From an uncultured Kiritimatiellota bacterium (lineage in GTDB: Bacteria; Verrucomicrobiota; Kiritimatiellia; RFP12; UBA1067), in the NCBI GenBank assembly GCA_934635385.1, contig CAKTZI010000002.1, positions 62,001 to 126,000 on the forward strand: a DNA stretch of 64,000 bases. The letters are read 5' to 3'. Position 1 is the stretch's first letter. Every line of letters begins with the position of its first letter. Of this stretch, positions 24,748 to 32,712 are shown one piece after another. The position numbers were made by a program, and so were the translations under genes. The notes below the pieces were generated by a model. It made no database searches, was not told the origin of the DNA, and saw only the letters and a program-made list of their open reading frames with translations.

Positions 24748-25527
24748 ATGAAGACGAACTATCACACGCATTCGACGTTCTGCGACGGGCGGGACACGCC
24801 TGAGGACATGGTGCGCGCGGCGCTCGCGAAAGGGTTTGACGAGCTGGGCTTCTCGTCGCATTCGGAGATGCTGCGCGACCCGTCGGCGTATGTCGCCGCA
24901 ATTCGCGCGCTGGCGGCGAAGTATCGCGGCCGGATCCGCATCCTCTGCGGGCTGGAGGCCGACTGGCCCTGTCCGCTCGACCTCTCGCCTTACGACTACG
25001 TGATCGGCTCCGTCCACTTCCTCCCCGGCCCGTCCGGTACGCGGCTCGCGATCGACCACTCGCCCGAAAGGCTGGCGGCCATCTTGCGCGAGCATTTCGG
25101 CGGCGACGGCGCGGCGCTCGTGCGCGCCTACTTCGCGACGGAGCGCGACATGCTCGCGCACGGGCGCTTCGACATCGTCGGGCATCCCGACCTCGTGCGC
25201 AAGTTCAACGCGAAGCATCCGTTCTTCGACGAGGGCGCGACGTGGTATCGTGACGAGCTGGAGCGGACGGCGGACGCGATCGCGGCGAGCGGCAAGGTCG
25301 TCGAGATCAACACGGGGGCCATCTCGCGCGGCTGGATGGACGACGCCTATCCCTCGCCCCTGTTTCGGCAGCTTCTGCGCGCACGCGGTGTCCGGTTCGT
25401 CCTTTCGGCGGATGCGCACACGGTGGATTCGCTGGACTGCGCGTTCGACCGTTTTGGCGCGGCGGAGCCGTCTCGGGCTGACTCGCTGGCCATGCCCCTT
25501 GCACACGAACCGCAAAATGTAGTATAA
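24748..25527 (+). CDS. PHP-domain phosphatase, histidinol-phosphatase-like
   Basis: This 259-residue protein has the PHP metal-binding motifs: NYHTHSTFCDG at the N terminus, FSSHSEM, GLEADW, IGSVHFL, DIVGHPDLVRKF, EINTG, and SADAHTVD near the C terminus. These are as in HisK/HisJ histidinol-phosphate phosphatases of histidine synthesis. ATG 24748 has AAGGGGACG upstream at suitable distance; ATG 24730 overlaps the previous stop and is less likely. The TAA stop (25525-25527) lies within the -10 box of acpP. Confidence 0.85.
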   Translation: MKTNYHTHSTFCDGRDTPEDMVRAALAKGFDELGFSSHSEMLRDPSAYVAAIRALAAKYRGRIRILCGLEADWPCPLDLSPYDYVIGSVHFLPGPSGTRLAIDHSPERLAAILREHFGGDGAALVRAYFATERDMLAHGRFDIVGHPDLVRKFNAKHPFFDEGATWYRDELERTADAIAASGKVVEINTGAISRGWMDDAYPSPLFRQLLRARGVRFVLSADAHTVDSLDCAFDRFGAAEPSRADSLAMPLAHEPQNVV

Positions 25528-25528
25528 T
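25519..25528 (+). promoter_or_regulatory. -10 promoter of acpP overlapping the upstream stop codon
   Basis: TATAAT at 25523-25528 includes the TAA stop of the PHP gene. The leader is about 30 bases with AAGGAGTTG. Confidence 0.65.
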
Positions 25529-25564
25529 ACAAACATCAACAAGAAACAAGGAGTTGAAAACACT

Positions 25565-25831
25565 ATGGCAGGAAAGCTTGAAGATCGCGTCAAAGACATC
25601 ATCGTTGAGCAGCTCGGAGTGAACGCCGAACAGGTCACCACGGAGGCGTCGTTCATCGACGACCTGGGTGCGGATTCGCTTGATTCCGTCGAGCTCATCA
25701 TGGCCTTTGAGGAGGAGTTTGGCGCGGCGATTCCGGAAGAAGACGCCGAGAAGCTCACCACGGTCGGCAAGGTCGTCGAATACCTGAAGTCGAAGGGCTA
25801 CGGCGACGACGGTTCCGCGCCGGAGAAGTAA
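25565..25831 (+). CDS. acpP: acyl carrier protein
   Basis: This 88-residue acidic protein carries growing acyl chains on a phosphopantetheine arm. The attachment serine is Ser38 in the GADSLDSVEL motif. The helices match the family (KDIIVEQLGV, FEEEFGAAIPEEDAEKL). The C-terminal extension GDDGSAPEK is slightly longer than usual. It is followed with a TAATG overlap by an LpxC-like gene, linking acyl supply with lipid A synthesis. Confidence 0.96.
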   Translation: MAGKLEDRVKDIIVEQLGVNAEQVTTEASFIDDLGADSLDSVELIMAFEEEFGAAIPEEDAEKLTTVGKVVEYLKSKGYGDDGSAPEK

Positions 25832-26850
25832 TGCCGGTCTATCCCATCGGCAGAATCGTGTTCGGGAGCGCCGCATCAATCGATGCGGCGTACCGACTTT
25901 TTAGGGATCTGCCGATTGACGAGACGCGGCTGGCGGGAAGCCGCCTTTCGCCGTTCCCGTCGAAGCGGCGGACGCTCGCGGGCGAGGCCCCGGTCGCGGG
26001 CATCGGCACGTTCCAGGGCAGCCACAAGCAGACGCTGACGTTCGCGCCGAGCGAGAAGCCGGGCTGGTGGATCCGCCGGATGGACCAGCCGGAGCAGCTC
26101 GACACGCAGGTCGACATCGCGAATCTCTGGACGAGCGCGCAGAACCTCGTCCTGCGGTCGGGTTCGCCCCACAACTACCTGCGCATGGTCGAGCACATCA
26201 TCGCGCTCAAGCTGGGGCTGGGCATCGACGACGTGCTGCTGAAGGTCAATTCCGGCGACCCGCCGCTCTTCGACCAGTCGTCCCTGCCGCTCGTCAAGGC
26301 GGTGGAGCATGCGGGCATCCGCGAGACGGACGCGCCGGCGACGTGCGTGACGGTGAAGGAGCCGGTCGCCTTCGGCGGCAGTCGCGGCGACTTCCTCCTG
26401 TTCCTGCCGGCGGCGGACGGCGAGCGGAACCTGCGAATCGACTGCGGCATCTCGTGGAACACCGTGATCGGCGACCAGCGCGTCCTCTTCGACGTGACGC
26501 CTGAAACGTTCCGCTATGCCGCGCTGGCGCGGACGAACGCGACGCGGCGGCAGTACATCCTCGCGAAGACGGTGGGGCGGCTCTTCGCCTCGACGCGCAA
26601 CCTCGGCTACAACGAGCGCAACATCCTCATCCATGGGCGACGGCGGTTCTACACGGAGCCGCGCTTCCCGGTCGGCGAGAAGTTTCTGGAGCCTGTCTGG
26701 CACCGGGCGACGCTCGACCTGATGGCGGCGTTGGCCCTCACGGGCGAGCATCGCTTCGTCGGCACGGTCGTCAGCTACCGCGCCGGGCACACGCTCGACT
26801 GCGACGCGATCCGTGCGCTCTACCGCAACGGGTTGCTTGCCAAATTGTAA
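25831..26850 (+). CDS. divergent LpxC-like deacetylase
   Basis: This 339-residue protein follows the LpxC fold order. TFAPSEKPGWWIRR is followed by the zinc/catalytic motif MVEHIIALKLGLGIDDVLLKV, then LFDQSSLPLVKAVEHAG, CGISWNTVIGDQR, LARTNATRR, and a C-terminal GHTLDCDAIRALYRNG. LpxC removes acetate from UDP-3-O-acyl-GlcNAc, the committed step to lipid A. The usual HKxLDxxGDL motif reads WHRATLDLMAALAL: Lys is replaced by Arg, one residue is inserted before Asp, and the second Asp is replaced by Ala. Activity is therefore uncertain. It begins within the acpP stop (TAATG). Confidence 0.7.
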   Translation: MPVYPIGRIVFGSAASIDAAYRLFRDLPIDETRLAGSRLSPFPSKRRTLAGEAPVAGIGTFQGSHKQTLTFAPSEKPGWWIRRMDQPEQLDTQVDIANLWTSAQNLVLRSGSPHNYLRMVEHIIALKLGLGIDDVLLKVNSGDPPLFDQSSLPLVKAVEHAGIRETDAPATCVTVKEPVAFGGSRGDFLLFLPAADGERNLRIDCGISWNTVIGDQRVLFDVTPETFRYAALARTNATRRQYILAKTVGRLFASTRNLGYNERNILIHGRRRFYTEPRFPVGEKFLEPVWHRATLDLMAALALTGEHRFVGTVVSYRAGHTLDCDAIRALYRNGLLAKL

Positions 26851-26880
26851 TGTTGGCGTAAGGTTGCGGCAAGCCCCGGA

Positions 26881-26889
26881 TGCTATACT
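26881..26889 (+). promoter_or_regulatory. extended -10 promoter of the ArnT-like gene (leaderless)
   Basis: TGC plus TATACT (26884-26889). ATG 26897 lies 7 bases downstream. Confidence 0.7.
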
Positions 26890-26896
26890 ACGGGGC

Positions 26897-28156
26897 ATGA
26901 AAACAAAGCGAATTGTCTGCATCCTCGGCGCGCTGCTGGCCGTGCGGCTGGCCGTCATGGCCGTCACGCCGGTCTTTGACAAGTCCGAGTCGCGCTACGC
27001 GACGCTGTCGGCGAACATGGCGCGCACGGGCGACTTCCTCGTGCCGCACTTCATCCACGAGGGCGTCTACCAGAGCTTCGACGGCAAGCCGCCGCTCGTC
27101 TTCCAGCTCGGCGGACTCTTCTGCCGCGCGTTCGGCGAAAGCGAGTTCGCCGTCCGACTGCCGTCGCTGCTTGCGGCGCTGGGCGTGCTCGCGATCCTCT
27201 TCTTCGTCGTCCGCCGCGACCGCGACGCCGCGACCGGGTGGGCGGCGGTGGCGATTGCGGCGACGAGCACGGCGTTCTTCGCGGATGCCGGCTTCTGCAT
27301 GACCGACATGGCGCTGACGTCCTGCGTGGCGGGCGCGCTGCTGCTCGAACGCGCGTTCAACGAACGGCCGACGCGCCGGCTGTCGCTCGCGATTGCGGCG
27401 CTGCTCGGCGTCGGCATGCTGGTGAAGGGTCCGGTCGCGCTTGTCCTGTTCGGTCTGCCGGTCTTCGTCGATGCGCTCGTGAACCGGCGGTGGCGCGTCC
27501 TCGCCCGCCACGCCTGGGTGTCGGGAACGATCCTCTTTCTCGCGATCGCCGTGCCGTGGTACGTCCTCGCCGAACAGCGGACGCCGGGCTTTTTGAACTA
27601 CTTCTTCGTCCACGAGAACTTCCTGCGGTTCGTGACGCCGAACTACGGCGACCGCTACGGGTCGGGACGCGAGTTCTTTCGCGGCATGGCCGTCGTCTGG
27701 CTCGCGGTCGTGACGCTGCCGTGGACGCCGCTCGCGTTCTTCCGCTTCCGTCTGGCCCAGCTGCGCACGCGCCCCGGCTTCACGGCGCTGGCGGTACTCG
27801 TCCTCACGGGCTTCTGGTGCCTGACATCGCGTGTGCCGCTGGCCTATCTCGTGCCGGCGATTCCGCTTGCGGCGGCGTGGCTCGCGGAACGGGCCGAGGC
27901 GACGACCGTCTTCCGCCTGCTGCCGGCGGCGGCGGGAATCTCGTGCGCCGTGCTCGTCGTGGGGCTTGCGGTCGGGCGTCTCACGTCCGACAAGCTGTCC
28001 GGCCGCGCCTACCGTGACATGGCGGCGGTGCAGCCGCCGGGGACGACGTTCTCGTCGGCGCGTCCCCTGCCGTATTCGGCCGAATTCTATCTGGGGGGGC
28101 GTCTCCACGCGACGCCCGCGCCGGGCGACGTGATGCTGGAAAGGATCCGCCGATGA
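26897..28156 (+). CDS. ArnT-like GT39/GT83 membrane glycosyltransferase
   Basis: This 419-residue polytopic membrane protein has TPVFDKSESRYATLSANMARTGDFLVPHF in the first periplasmic loop. That is the ArnT-type pattern (DE/ESR Y A.....G) seen in transferases that add 4-amino-arabinose or other sugars to lipid A. YQSFDGKPPLVFQLG and GMLVKGPVALVL are also family motifs. About ten helices are predicted. It overlaps the next glycosyltransferase by 4 bases, so the two probably act on one lipid-linked sugar route. The sugar is unknown. Confidence 0.78.
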   Translation: MKTKRIVCILGALLAVRLAVMAVTPVFDKSESRYATLSANMARTGDFLVPHFIHEGVYQSFDGKPPLVFQLGGLFCRAFGESEFAVRLPSLLAALGVLAILFFVVRRDRDAATGWAAVAIAATSTAFFADAGFCMTDMALTSCVAGALLLERAFNERPTRRLSLAIAALLGVGMLVKGPVALVLFGLPVFVDALVNRRWRVLARHAWVSGTILFLAIAVPWYVLAEQRTPGFLNYFFVHENFLRFVTPNYGDRYGSGREFFRGMAVVWLAVVTLPWTPLAFFRFRLAQLRTRPGFTALAVLVLTGFWCLTSRVPLAYLVPAIPLAAAWLAERAEATTVFRLLPAAAGISCAVLVVGLAVGRLTSDKLSGRAYRDMAAVQPPGTTFSSARPLPYSAEFYLGGRLHATPAPGDVMLERIRR

Positions 28157-28974
28157 ACGGGACGACTGTCCTCGTCATCCCCTGCCGCAACGAGTACGCG
28201 CGTCTGCGGCCGGCGGCGTTCTTCGACGCGATCGCGCGTGACCCGTCCCTGACGTTCGTCTTCGTCGACGACGGCTCGACGGATCGCACGGACGAGACGC
28301 TGGCCTTTCTCGAACGTTCGTCGGCGGCGATCAAGGCCCTCTACCTGCCGCGCCATCAGGGAAAGGCCGAAGCCGTCCGCACGGGCGTGAACTGGGCGCT
28401 TGCGCACACGTCGGCCGACTTCATCGGCTTCTGGGACGCCGACCTCGCGACGCCGCTGCCCGAGCTGAAGGCGTTCGTCGCGGCGCTGACGGCGGACGCG
28501 TCCTGCCAGGCGGCGATTGGCTCGCGCTGGCCGCATCTCGGCGCGCACGTCGGGCGTTCGGGCGGACGGGGGCTGGCCGGGGCCGTCATGCACACGCTCA
28601 TCCGCACCCTCGCGCAGCTGCCCGTCTACGACACGCAGTGCGGCGCGAAGCTCTTCCGGCGCGCCCTTGCCGCGCGCGTCTTTGCGCGTCCGTTCATCTC
28701 GCGCTGGCTCTTCGACGTGGAGCTGCTGAAGCGCGTGCCGCCGGAGGAGCTGCGGCGGCGCGTGCGCGAGATTCCGCTGGAGGTCTGGCGCGACGTGCCT
28801 GGCTCGAAGCTGCGCCTGACGGACATGATCCGCTCGCTCGTCGATCTCGTCCGCATCGCGCGACAGCAAAAAGGGTCTGACCCCAGTGGTAGGGTTCGAG
28901 TGGTAGGGTTGGAGGATGTCGTGCATGCGTCGCCTGTGGGGAATAATGGTATAATGCGACTCCTAAACGGATGA
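28153..28974 (+). CDS. GT2 family glycosyltransferase, dolichyl-phosphate sugar synthase-like
   Basis: This 273-residue protein has a GT-A fold. VLVIPCRNEYARL is followed by FVFVDDGSTDRTDETL, FWDADLATPLPEL (the DxD-like site), and CGAKLFRRALAARVF. It resembles Alg5/DPM-type enzymes that make polyprenyl-phosphate sugars, which would feed the ArnT-like enzyme. From about residue 241 the tail (KGSDPSGRVRVVGLEDVV) is encoded by a GGGTCTGACCCC palindrome and AGTGGTAGGGTT repeats. It then runs through the promoter of the next gene, so the tail is probably a repeat-driven extension. Confidence 0.8.
   Translation: MNGTTVLVIPCRNEYARLRPAAFFDAIARDPSLTFVFVDDGSTDRTDETLAFLERSSAAIKALYLPRHQGKAEAVRTGVNWALAHTSADFIGFWDADLATPLPELKAFVAALTADASCQAAIGSRWPHLGAHVGRSGGRGLAGAVMHTLIRTLAQLPVYDTQCGAKLFRRALAARVFARPFISRWLFDVELLKRVPPEELRRRVREIPLEVWRDVPGSKLRLTDMIRSLVDLVRIARQQKGSDPSGRVRVVGLEDVVHASPVGNNGIMRLLNG
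28873..28915. repeat. palindrome plus tandem AGTGGTAGGGTT repeat inside the GT2 gene
   Basis: GGGTCTGACCCC (28873-28884) is followed by two AGTGGTAGGGTT units. It belongs to the same palindrome family as 16121-16238. Confidence 0.6.
28947..28955 (+). promoter_or_regulatory. extended -10 promoter of the two-component genes
   Basis: TGG plus TATAAT (28950-28955), located inside the 3' end of the GT2 gene. The leader of about 27 bases contains GAGGGGGATTCC. Confidence 0.65.
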
Positions 28975-28987
28975 CGAGGGGGATTCC

Positions 28988-29668
28988 ATGAGAGTGCTGA
29001 TTACGGAAGACGATGCGCGGACGGCCGAATATGTCGCGGCCGCCCTGTCGCGCGCGGGGTTCGCGTGCGTTCGCGCGGCGGACGGCGAGGAGGGCCTGGC
29101 CGCGCTGCTGCATGACGACTGGGACGTCGCGGTGACGGACGTCATGCTGCCGAAGCTCGACGGGATCGAGCTCGTCCGCCGCGCGCGTGCCGCCGGCAGG
29201 CGCGTGCCCGTCATCTTCCTCAGCGCGCGCGGCAGCGTCGAGTCGAAGGTCGCGGGGCTGGAGGCGGGCGGCGACGACTATCTCGCGAAGCCGTTCTCGG
29301 TCACGGAGCTTGTCGCGCGTGTCCAGGCGCTCGTGCGCCGCGCCACGCCGTCGGCGGGGCCGGTCGAGCTGCGGGTCGATGACCTCGTGTTCGACCCCGT
29401 GACGCGCCGGGCGTCGCGCGGCGGACGCAAGATCCCGCTTCAGCCGCTGGAGGCGCGCCTTCTGGAGTATCTCATGCGGAACCGAGGCCGCGTCGTCTCG
29501 AAGACGACGATCCTCGACCGCGTGTGGGACTACTCGTTCAGTCCGCACACCAACGCCGTCGAGGTCTGTGTCTGCCGCCTCCGCGACAAGATCGACGGCG
29601 AGGCGTCCGTCAAGCTCCTTCACACGGAAAGGAAGGTCGGCTATGTGCTCGAGTCGCGCGAAGCCTGA
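28988..29668 (+). CDS. OmpR/PhoB family response regulator
   Basis: This 226-residue regulator has a receiver domain (MRVLITEDDARTAE, phospho-acceptor Asp in VAVTDVMLPKLDG, Lys in DDYLAKPFS). Its winged-helix DNA-binding domain contains LQPLEARLLEYLMRNRGRVVSKTTILDRVWDY and VEVCVCRLRDKID. It is most like CusR/QseB-type regulators. The histidine kinase gene overlaps its 3' end by 26 bases, so the two form a cognate pair. The signal is unknown. Confidence 0.92.
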   Translation: MRVLITEDDARTAEYVAAALSRAGFACVRAADGEEGLAALLHDDWDVAVTDVMLPKLDGIELVRRARAAGRRVPVIFLSARGSVESKVAGLEAGGDDYLAKPFSVTELVARVQALVRRATPSAGPVELRVDDLVFDPVTRRASRGGRKIPLQPLEARLLEYLMRNRGRVVSKTTILDRVWDYSFSPHTNAVEVCVCRLRDKIDGEASVKLLHTERKVGYVLESREA

Positions 29669-31046
29669 GCGCCGCCTGCGTACGCGCCTGATGCGTCAGG
29701 CCGTCCTGTCGGGCGGCCTCGTCTCGCTGACCGCCACGCTTGCCGTGCTTGCGCTCACCTATCTGCATCTCACGCGCCAAGTGGCCCGTCCGCTTGTGCG
29801 CGTGACGAACGACCTGCTCGCCGAATACGCGGAATCGCAGCGCGGCGACGTGGCCGGCAAGTCGTTCTTCGCGCACATGGACGAGGACGCCGAGGAGCGC
29901 GACACCTCGCGCTTCTTCGTGCTGCTGGCGGACGAGCGCGGCGACCTGATCTACGCGACGCCCGCGCCGGAGCCGATTCGCCAGACGATGCTCGTGGCCG
30001 CGAAAGTCGGCTCGCGCGGGCGCATCCGGCGGACGCTGGTCGCGCGGAGCGGCCAGGCGCGCCGCTGCGCCCTGCGCCGTTTAGCGACGCGCCTGCCGGA
30101 CGGGAACGTCATCGTCGTCGCGGTAGACGCCACGCCCCACGAGACGTTCTTTTTTGTCGTCTTGGGCGTGCTGGGCGGCGCGTGCCTGCTGACGACGCTG
30201 CTTGCGGGCCTGGGCGCGTTCCTGTTCGGCACGCAACTCGAACGCCGCCTCGCCGCAATCGCGTCCGCCGCCGAGGCGATCGCCGCCGGCGACTGGTCGC
30301 GGCGCGTGTCCGCGCACGGCGAAGTGCGGGAGGTCGAGAACCTCGTGCGCCTCTTCAACCTCATGTGCGACCGCAACGAGCGGACGCTGAACGAGCTGCG
30401 CGTGCTGACGGACAACATCGCCCACGACTTGCGCACGCCCCTGACGCGCCTTGCGCTGGCGGCGGAGAGCGCGGCGCCCGGCGACGGGACGCATCCGCTG
30501 GCCGACGCCGTGACGGAAGAGACGTCCGCCATGCTGGACATGATCGACGTGATGCTGGAGATCTCGCGCACGGACGCGAAGATCGAGCCTTCGCCGCGCG
30601 TCGAGCTGGACGTGGCCGCGCTCGTCGAGGAGACGGTCGCGCTGTTCCGTCCGCTGGCGGCGGACGGCGGCGTCGAGCTGGCCTTCGCGGCGCTGGACGG
30701 CCCCGTCCTTTATTCGGGCCATCGCGCCAAGTTCCAGCGGCTGCTCGGCAACCTGACGGAGAACGCCGTCAAGTTCACGCCGGCGGGCGGGCGGATCGCC
30801 TGGTCGGTCGCGCGGCTGCCGGGGGGCGGTGTGCGGCTGGCCGTGTCGGACACCGGGTGCGGCATCGCGGCGAACGACATCCCTCACGTCTTCACGCGCT
30901 TCTGGCGGGCCGATTCGAGCCGTCATTTCCCCGGCAACGGGCTGGGGCTCGCGCTCGTCAAGGCCATCGCGACGTCCTACGGCGGTGCCGTCACCTGCGA
31001 ATCGACGCTGGGGAAGGGCACGACGTTCACGGTCACGCTGCCTTAG
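29643..31046 (+). CDS. sensor histidine kinase
   Basis: This 467-residue membrane kinase has two membrane helices (about residues 18-40 and 160-185) flanking a periplasmic sensor of about 120 residues. A HAMP linker follows. The H box is NIAHDLRTPLTRLALAAE, the N box is LLGNLTENAVKFTP, and the G boxes are VSDTGCGIA and GNGLGLALVKAI. It belongs to the HisKA group, matching the adjacent OmpR-type regulator. ATG 29643 has AAAGGAAGGTC upstream inside the regulator gene. No metal or ligand motif is clear. Confidence 0.9.
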   Translation: MCSSRAKPERRLRTRLMRQAVLSGGLVSLTATLAVLALTYLHLTRQVARPLVRVTNDLLAEYAESQRGDVAGKSFFAHMDEDAEERDTSRFFVLLADERGDLIYATPAPEPIRQTMLVAAKVGSRGRIRRTLVARSGQARRCALRRLATRLPDGNVIVVAVDATPHETFFFVVLGVLGGACLLTTLLAGLGAFLFGTQLERRLAAIASAAEAIAAGDWSRRVSAHGEVREVENLVRLFNLMCDRNERTLNELRVLTDNIAHDLRTPLTRLALAAESAAPGDGTHPLADAVTEETSAMLDMIDVMLEISRTDAKIEPSPRVELDVAALVEETVALFRPLAADGGVELAFAALDGPVLYSGHRAKFQRLLGNLTENAVKFTPAGGRIAWSVARLPGGGVRLAVSDTGCGIAANDIPHVFTRFWRADSSRHFPGNGLGLALVKAIATSYGGAVTCESTLGKGTTFTVTLP

Positions 31047-31089
31047 CCGTGCGCGCCGGGCCGCGTGAGGCCGCAGTCGTGCGAGAGTA

Positions 31090-31098
31090 TGGTATAAT
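31090..31098 (+). promoter_or_regulatory. extended -10 promoter of icd (leaderless)
   Basis: TGG plus TATAAT (31093-31098). ATG 31106 lies 7 bases downstream. Confidence 0.75.
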
Positions 31099-31105
31099 AC
31101 GCGCC

Positions 31106-32329
31106 ATGAGCGAAAAGATCACCTTGCAGGGCGGGAAGCTGAACGTTCCCGCGAACCCGGTCATCCCGTACGTCGAGGGCGACGGCACAGGCCCCGACAT
31201 CACGCGCGCGGCGATGACCGTGTGGAACGCCGCCGTCGAGAAGGCCTACGGCGGCGCGCGCCGGATCGCGTGGCGCGAAGTCCTCGCCGGCGAGAAGGCG
31301 TTCAACCGGACGGGCGAGTGGCTGCCGCAGGAGACGCTGGACGTCTGCCGCGACTGCCTCGTCTCGATCAAGGGCCCGCTCACGACCCCCGTCGGCGGCG
31401 GCATCCGCTCGATCAACGTCGCGATGCGCCAGGAGCTCGACCTCTACGTCTGCCTCCGCCCCGTGCGCTACTTCAGGGGCGTGCCCTCCCCGGTGAAGCG
31501 TCCGGAGCTGACCGACATGGTGATCTTCCGCGAGAACACGGAAGACATCTACGCCGGCATCGAGTGGATGAACGGCACGCCGGAGGTCGAGAAGGTGAAG
31601 GCGTTCCTCATCGGCGAAATGGGCGTGAAGAAGATCCGCTTCCCGAAGACGGCCTCGATCGGCATCAAGCCCGTCTCGCTCGAGGGGACGGAGCGGCTTG
31701 TCCGCGCCGCGCTCGACTACGCGATCGCGAACGACCGCAAGTCCGTCACGCTCGTCCACAAGGGCAACATCCAGAAGTTCACCGAGGGCGCGTTCCGCGA
31801 CTGGGGCTATGCGCTCGCGCGCCGCGAGTACGGGGCGACGCCGATCGACAAGGGGCCGTGGTGCGCGTTCAAAAACCCGAAGACGGGGCGCGAGATCGTC
31901 GTGAAGGACTGCATCTGCGACGCCTTCCTCCAGCAGATCCTGACGCGGCCGGCGGAATACGACGTGATCGCGACCCTGAACCTCAACGGCGACTACGTGT
32001 CCGACGCGCTCGCGGCGACGGTGGGCGGCATCGGCATCGCGCCCGGCGCGAACATCAACTACCAGACGGGCGTCGCCGTCTTCGAGGCGACCCACGGCAC
32101 GGCTCCGAAGTACGCGAACCTCGACAAGGTGAACCCCGGCTCGCTCATCCTCTCCGGCGAGATGATGCTGCGCTACATGGGCTGGACGGAGGCGGCGGAC
32201 CGGATCATCGCCGCGATGGACAAGGTGATCGCCGCGAAGACCGTCACCTACGACTTCGCCCGCCAGATGGAGGGCGCGACCGAGGTGAAGTGCTCGGAAT
32301 TCGGCAACCTCCTCGCCGAGGCGATGTAA
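31106..32329 (+). CDS. icd: isocitrate dehydrogenase, NADP type
   Basis: This 407-residue enzyme oxidises isocitrate to 2-oxoglutarate. VIPYVEGDGTGPDI opens the dehydrogenase fold. IRSINVAMRQELDLYVCLRPVRYF is the isocitrate-binding region. FRENTEDIYAGIEW, LVHKGNIQKFTEGAFRDWGY, and the cofactor loop ATHGTAPKYANLDKVNPGSLILSG follow, as in bacterial NADP enzymes. The frame is open far upstream, but ATG 31106 gives the normal N terminus and follows a -10 box directly. rbfA follows after 15 bases. Confidence 0.95.
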   Translation: MSEKITLQGGKLNVPANPVIPYVEGDGTGPDITRAAMTVWNAAVEKAYGGARRIAWREVLAGEKAFNRTGEWLPQETLDVCRDCLVSIKGPLTTPVGGGIRSINVAMRQELDLYVCLRPVRYFRGVPSPVKRPELTDMVIFRENTEDIYAGIEWMNGTPEVEKVKAFLIGEMGVKKIRFPKTASIGIKPVSLEGTERLVRAALDYAIANDRKSVTLVHKGNIQKFTEGAFRDWGYALARREYGATPIDKGPWCAFKNPKTGREIVVKDCICDAFLQQILTRPAEYDVIATLNLNGDYVSDALAATVGGIGIAPGANINYQTGVAVFEATHGTAPKYANLDKVNPGSLILSGEMMLRYMGWTEAADRIIAAMDKVIAAKTVTYDFARQMEGATEVKCSEFGNLLAEAM

Positions 32330-32344
32330 GGCGGAGGGCGCGAC

Positions 32345-32695
32345 ATGGCAGTCGACAGACTTGAGCGGATCAACTCGCTTCTGAAGCGCGTCATCGCCGA
32401 GAGCATGTTCACGGTGATGCAGGGCGACACCGTCGCGCCGGGGCTTATCACCGTCACGGGCGTCGCGTGCGGCAAGGACCTGCGCGACGCGACGGTGCGC
32501 GTCTCGGTCTTCGGGGACGACGCGCTGAAGAAGACGGCGCTTCAGCACCTGAAGCACAACGCGCGCAAGTTCCAGGCGATCATCAACCGCGAGGTGCGCC
32601 TGAAGTTCACGCCGCGCCTCGCCTTCGTGCTTGACCTTTCGTTGGAGAAGGGCGACGAGGTGCTGGCGATCCTGAACAGCCTGCCGAACGCCTGA
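32345..32695 (+). CDS. rbfA: ribosome-binding factor A
   Basis: This 116-residue protein helps mature the 30S subunit by acting on the 16S rRNA 5' helix. RLERINSLLKRVIAESM is the family N terminus. The KH-like fold ends with LRLKFTPRLAFVLDLSLEKGDEVLAIL, close to the RbfA signature (R..PeL.F..D.s...g..i..lL). GGCGGAGGGCGCGAC precedes the ATG. Confidence 0.93.
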   Translation: MAVDRLERINSLLKRVIAESMFTVMQGDTVAPGLITVTGVACGKDLRDATVRVSVFGDDALKKTALQHLKHNARKFQAIINREVRLKFTPRLAFVLDLSLEKGDEVLAILNSLPNA

Positions 32696-32712
32696 TCCGC
32701 GCGCCGCGCCAG

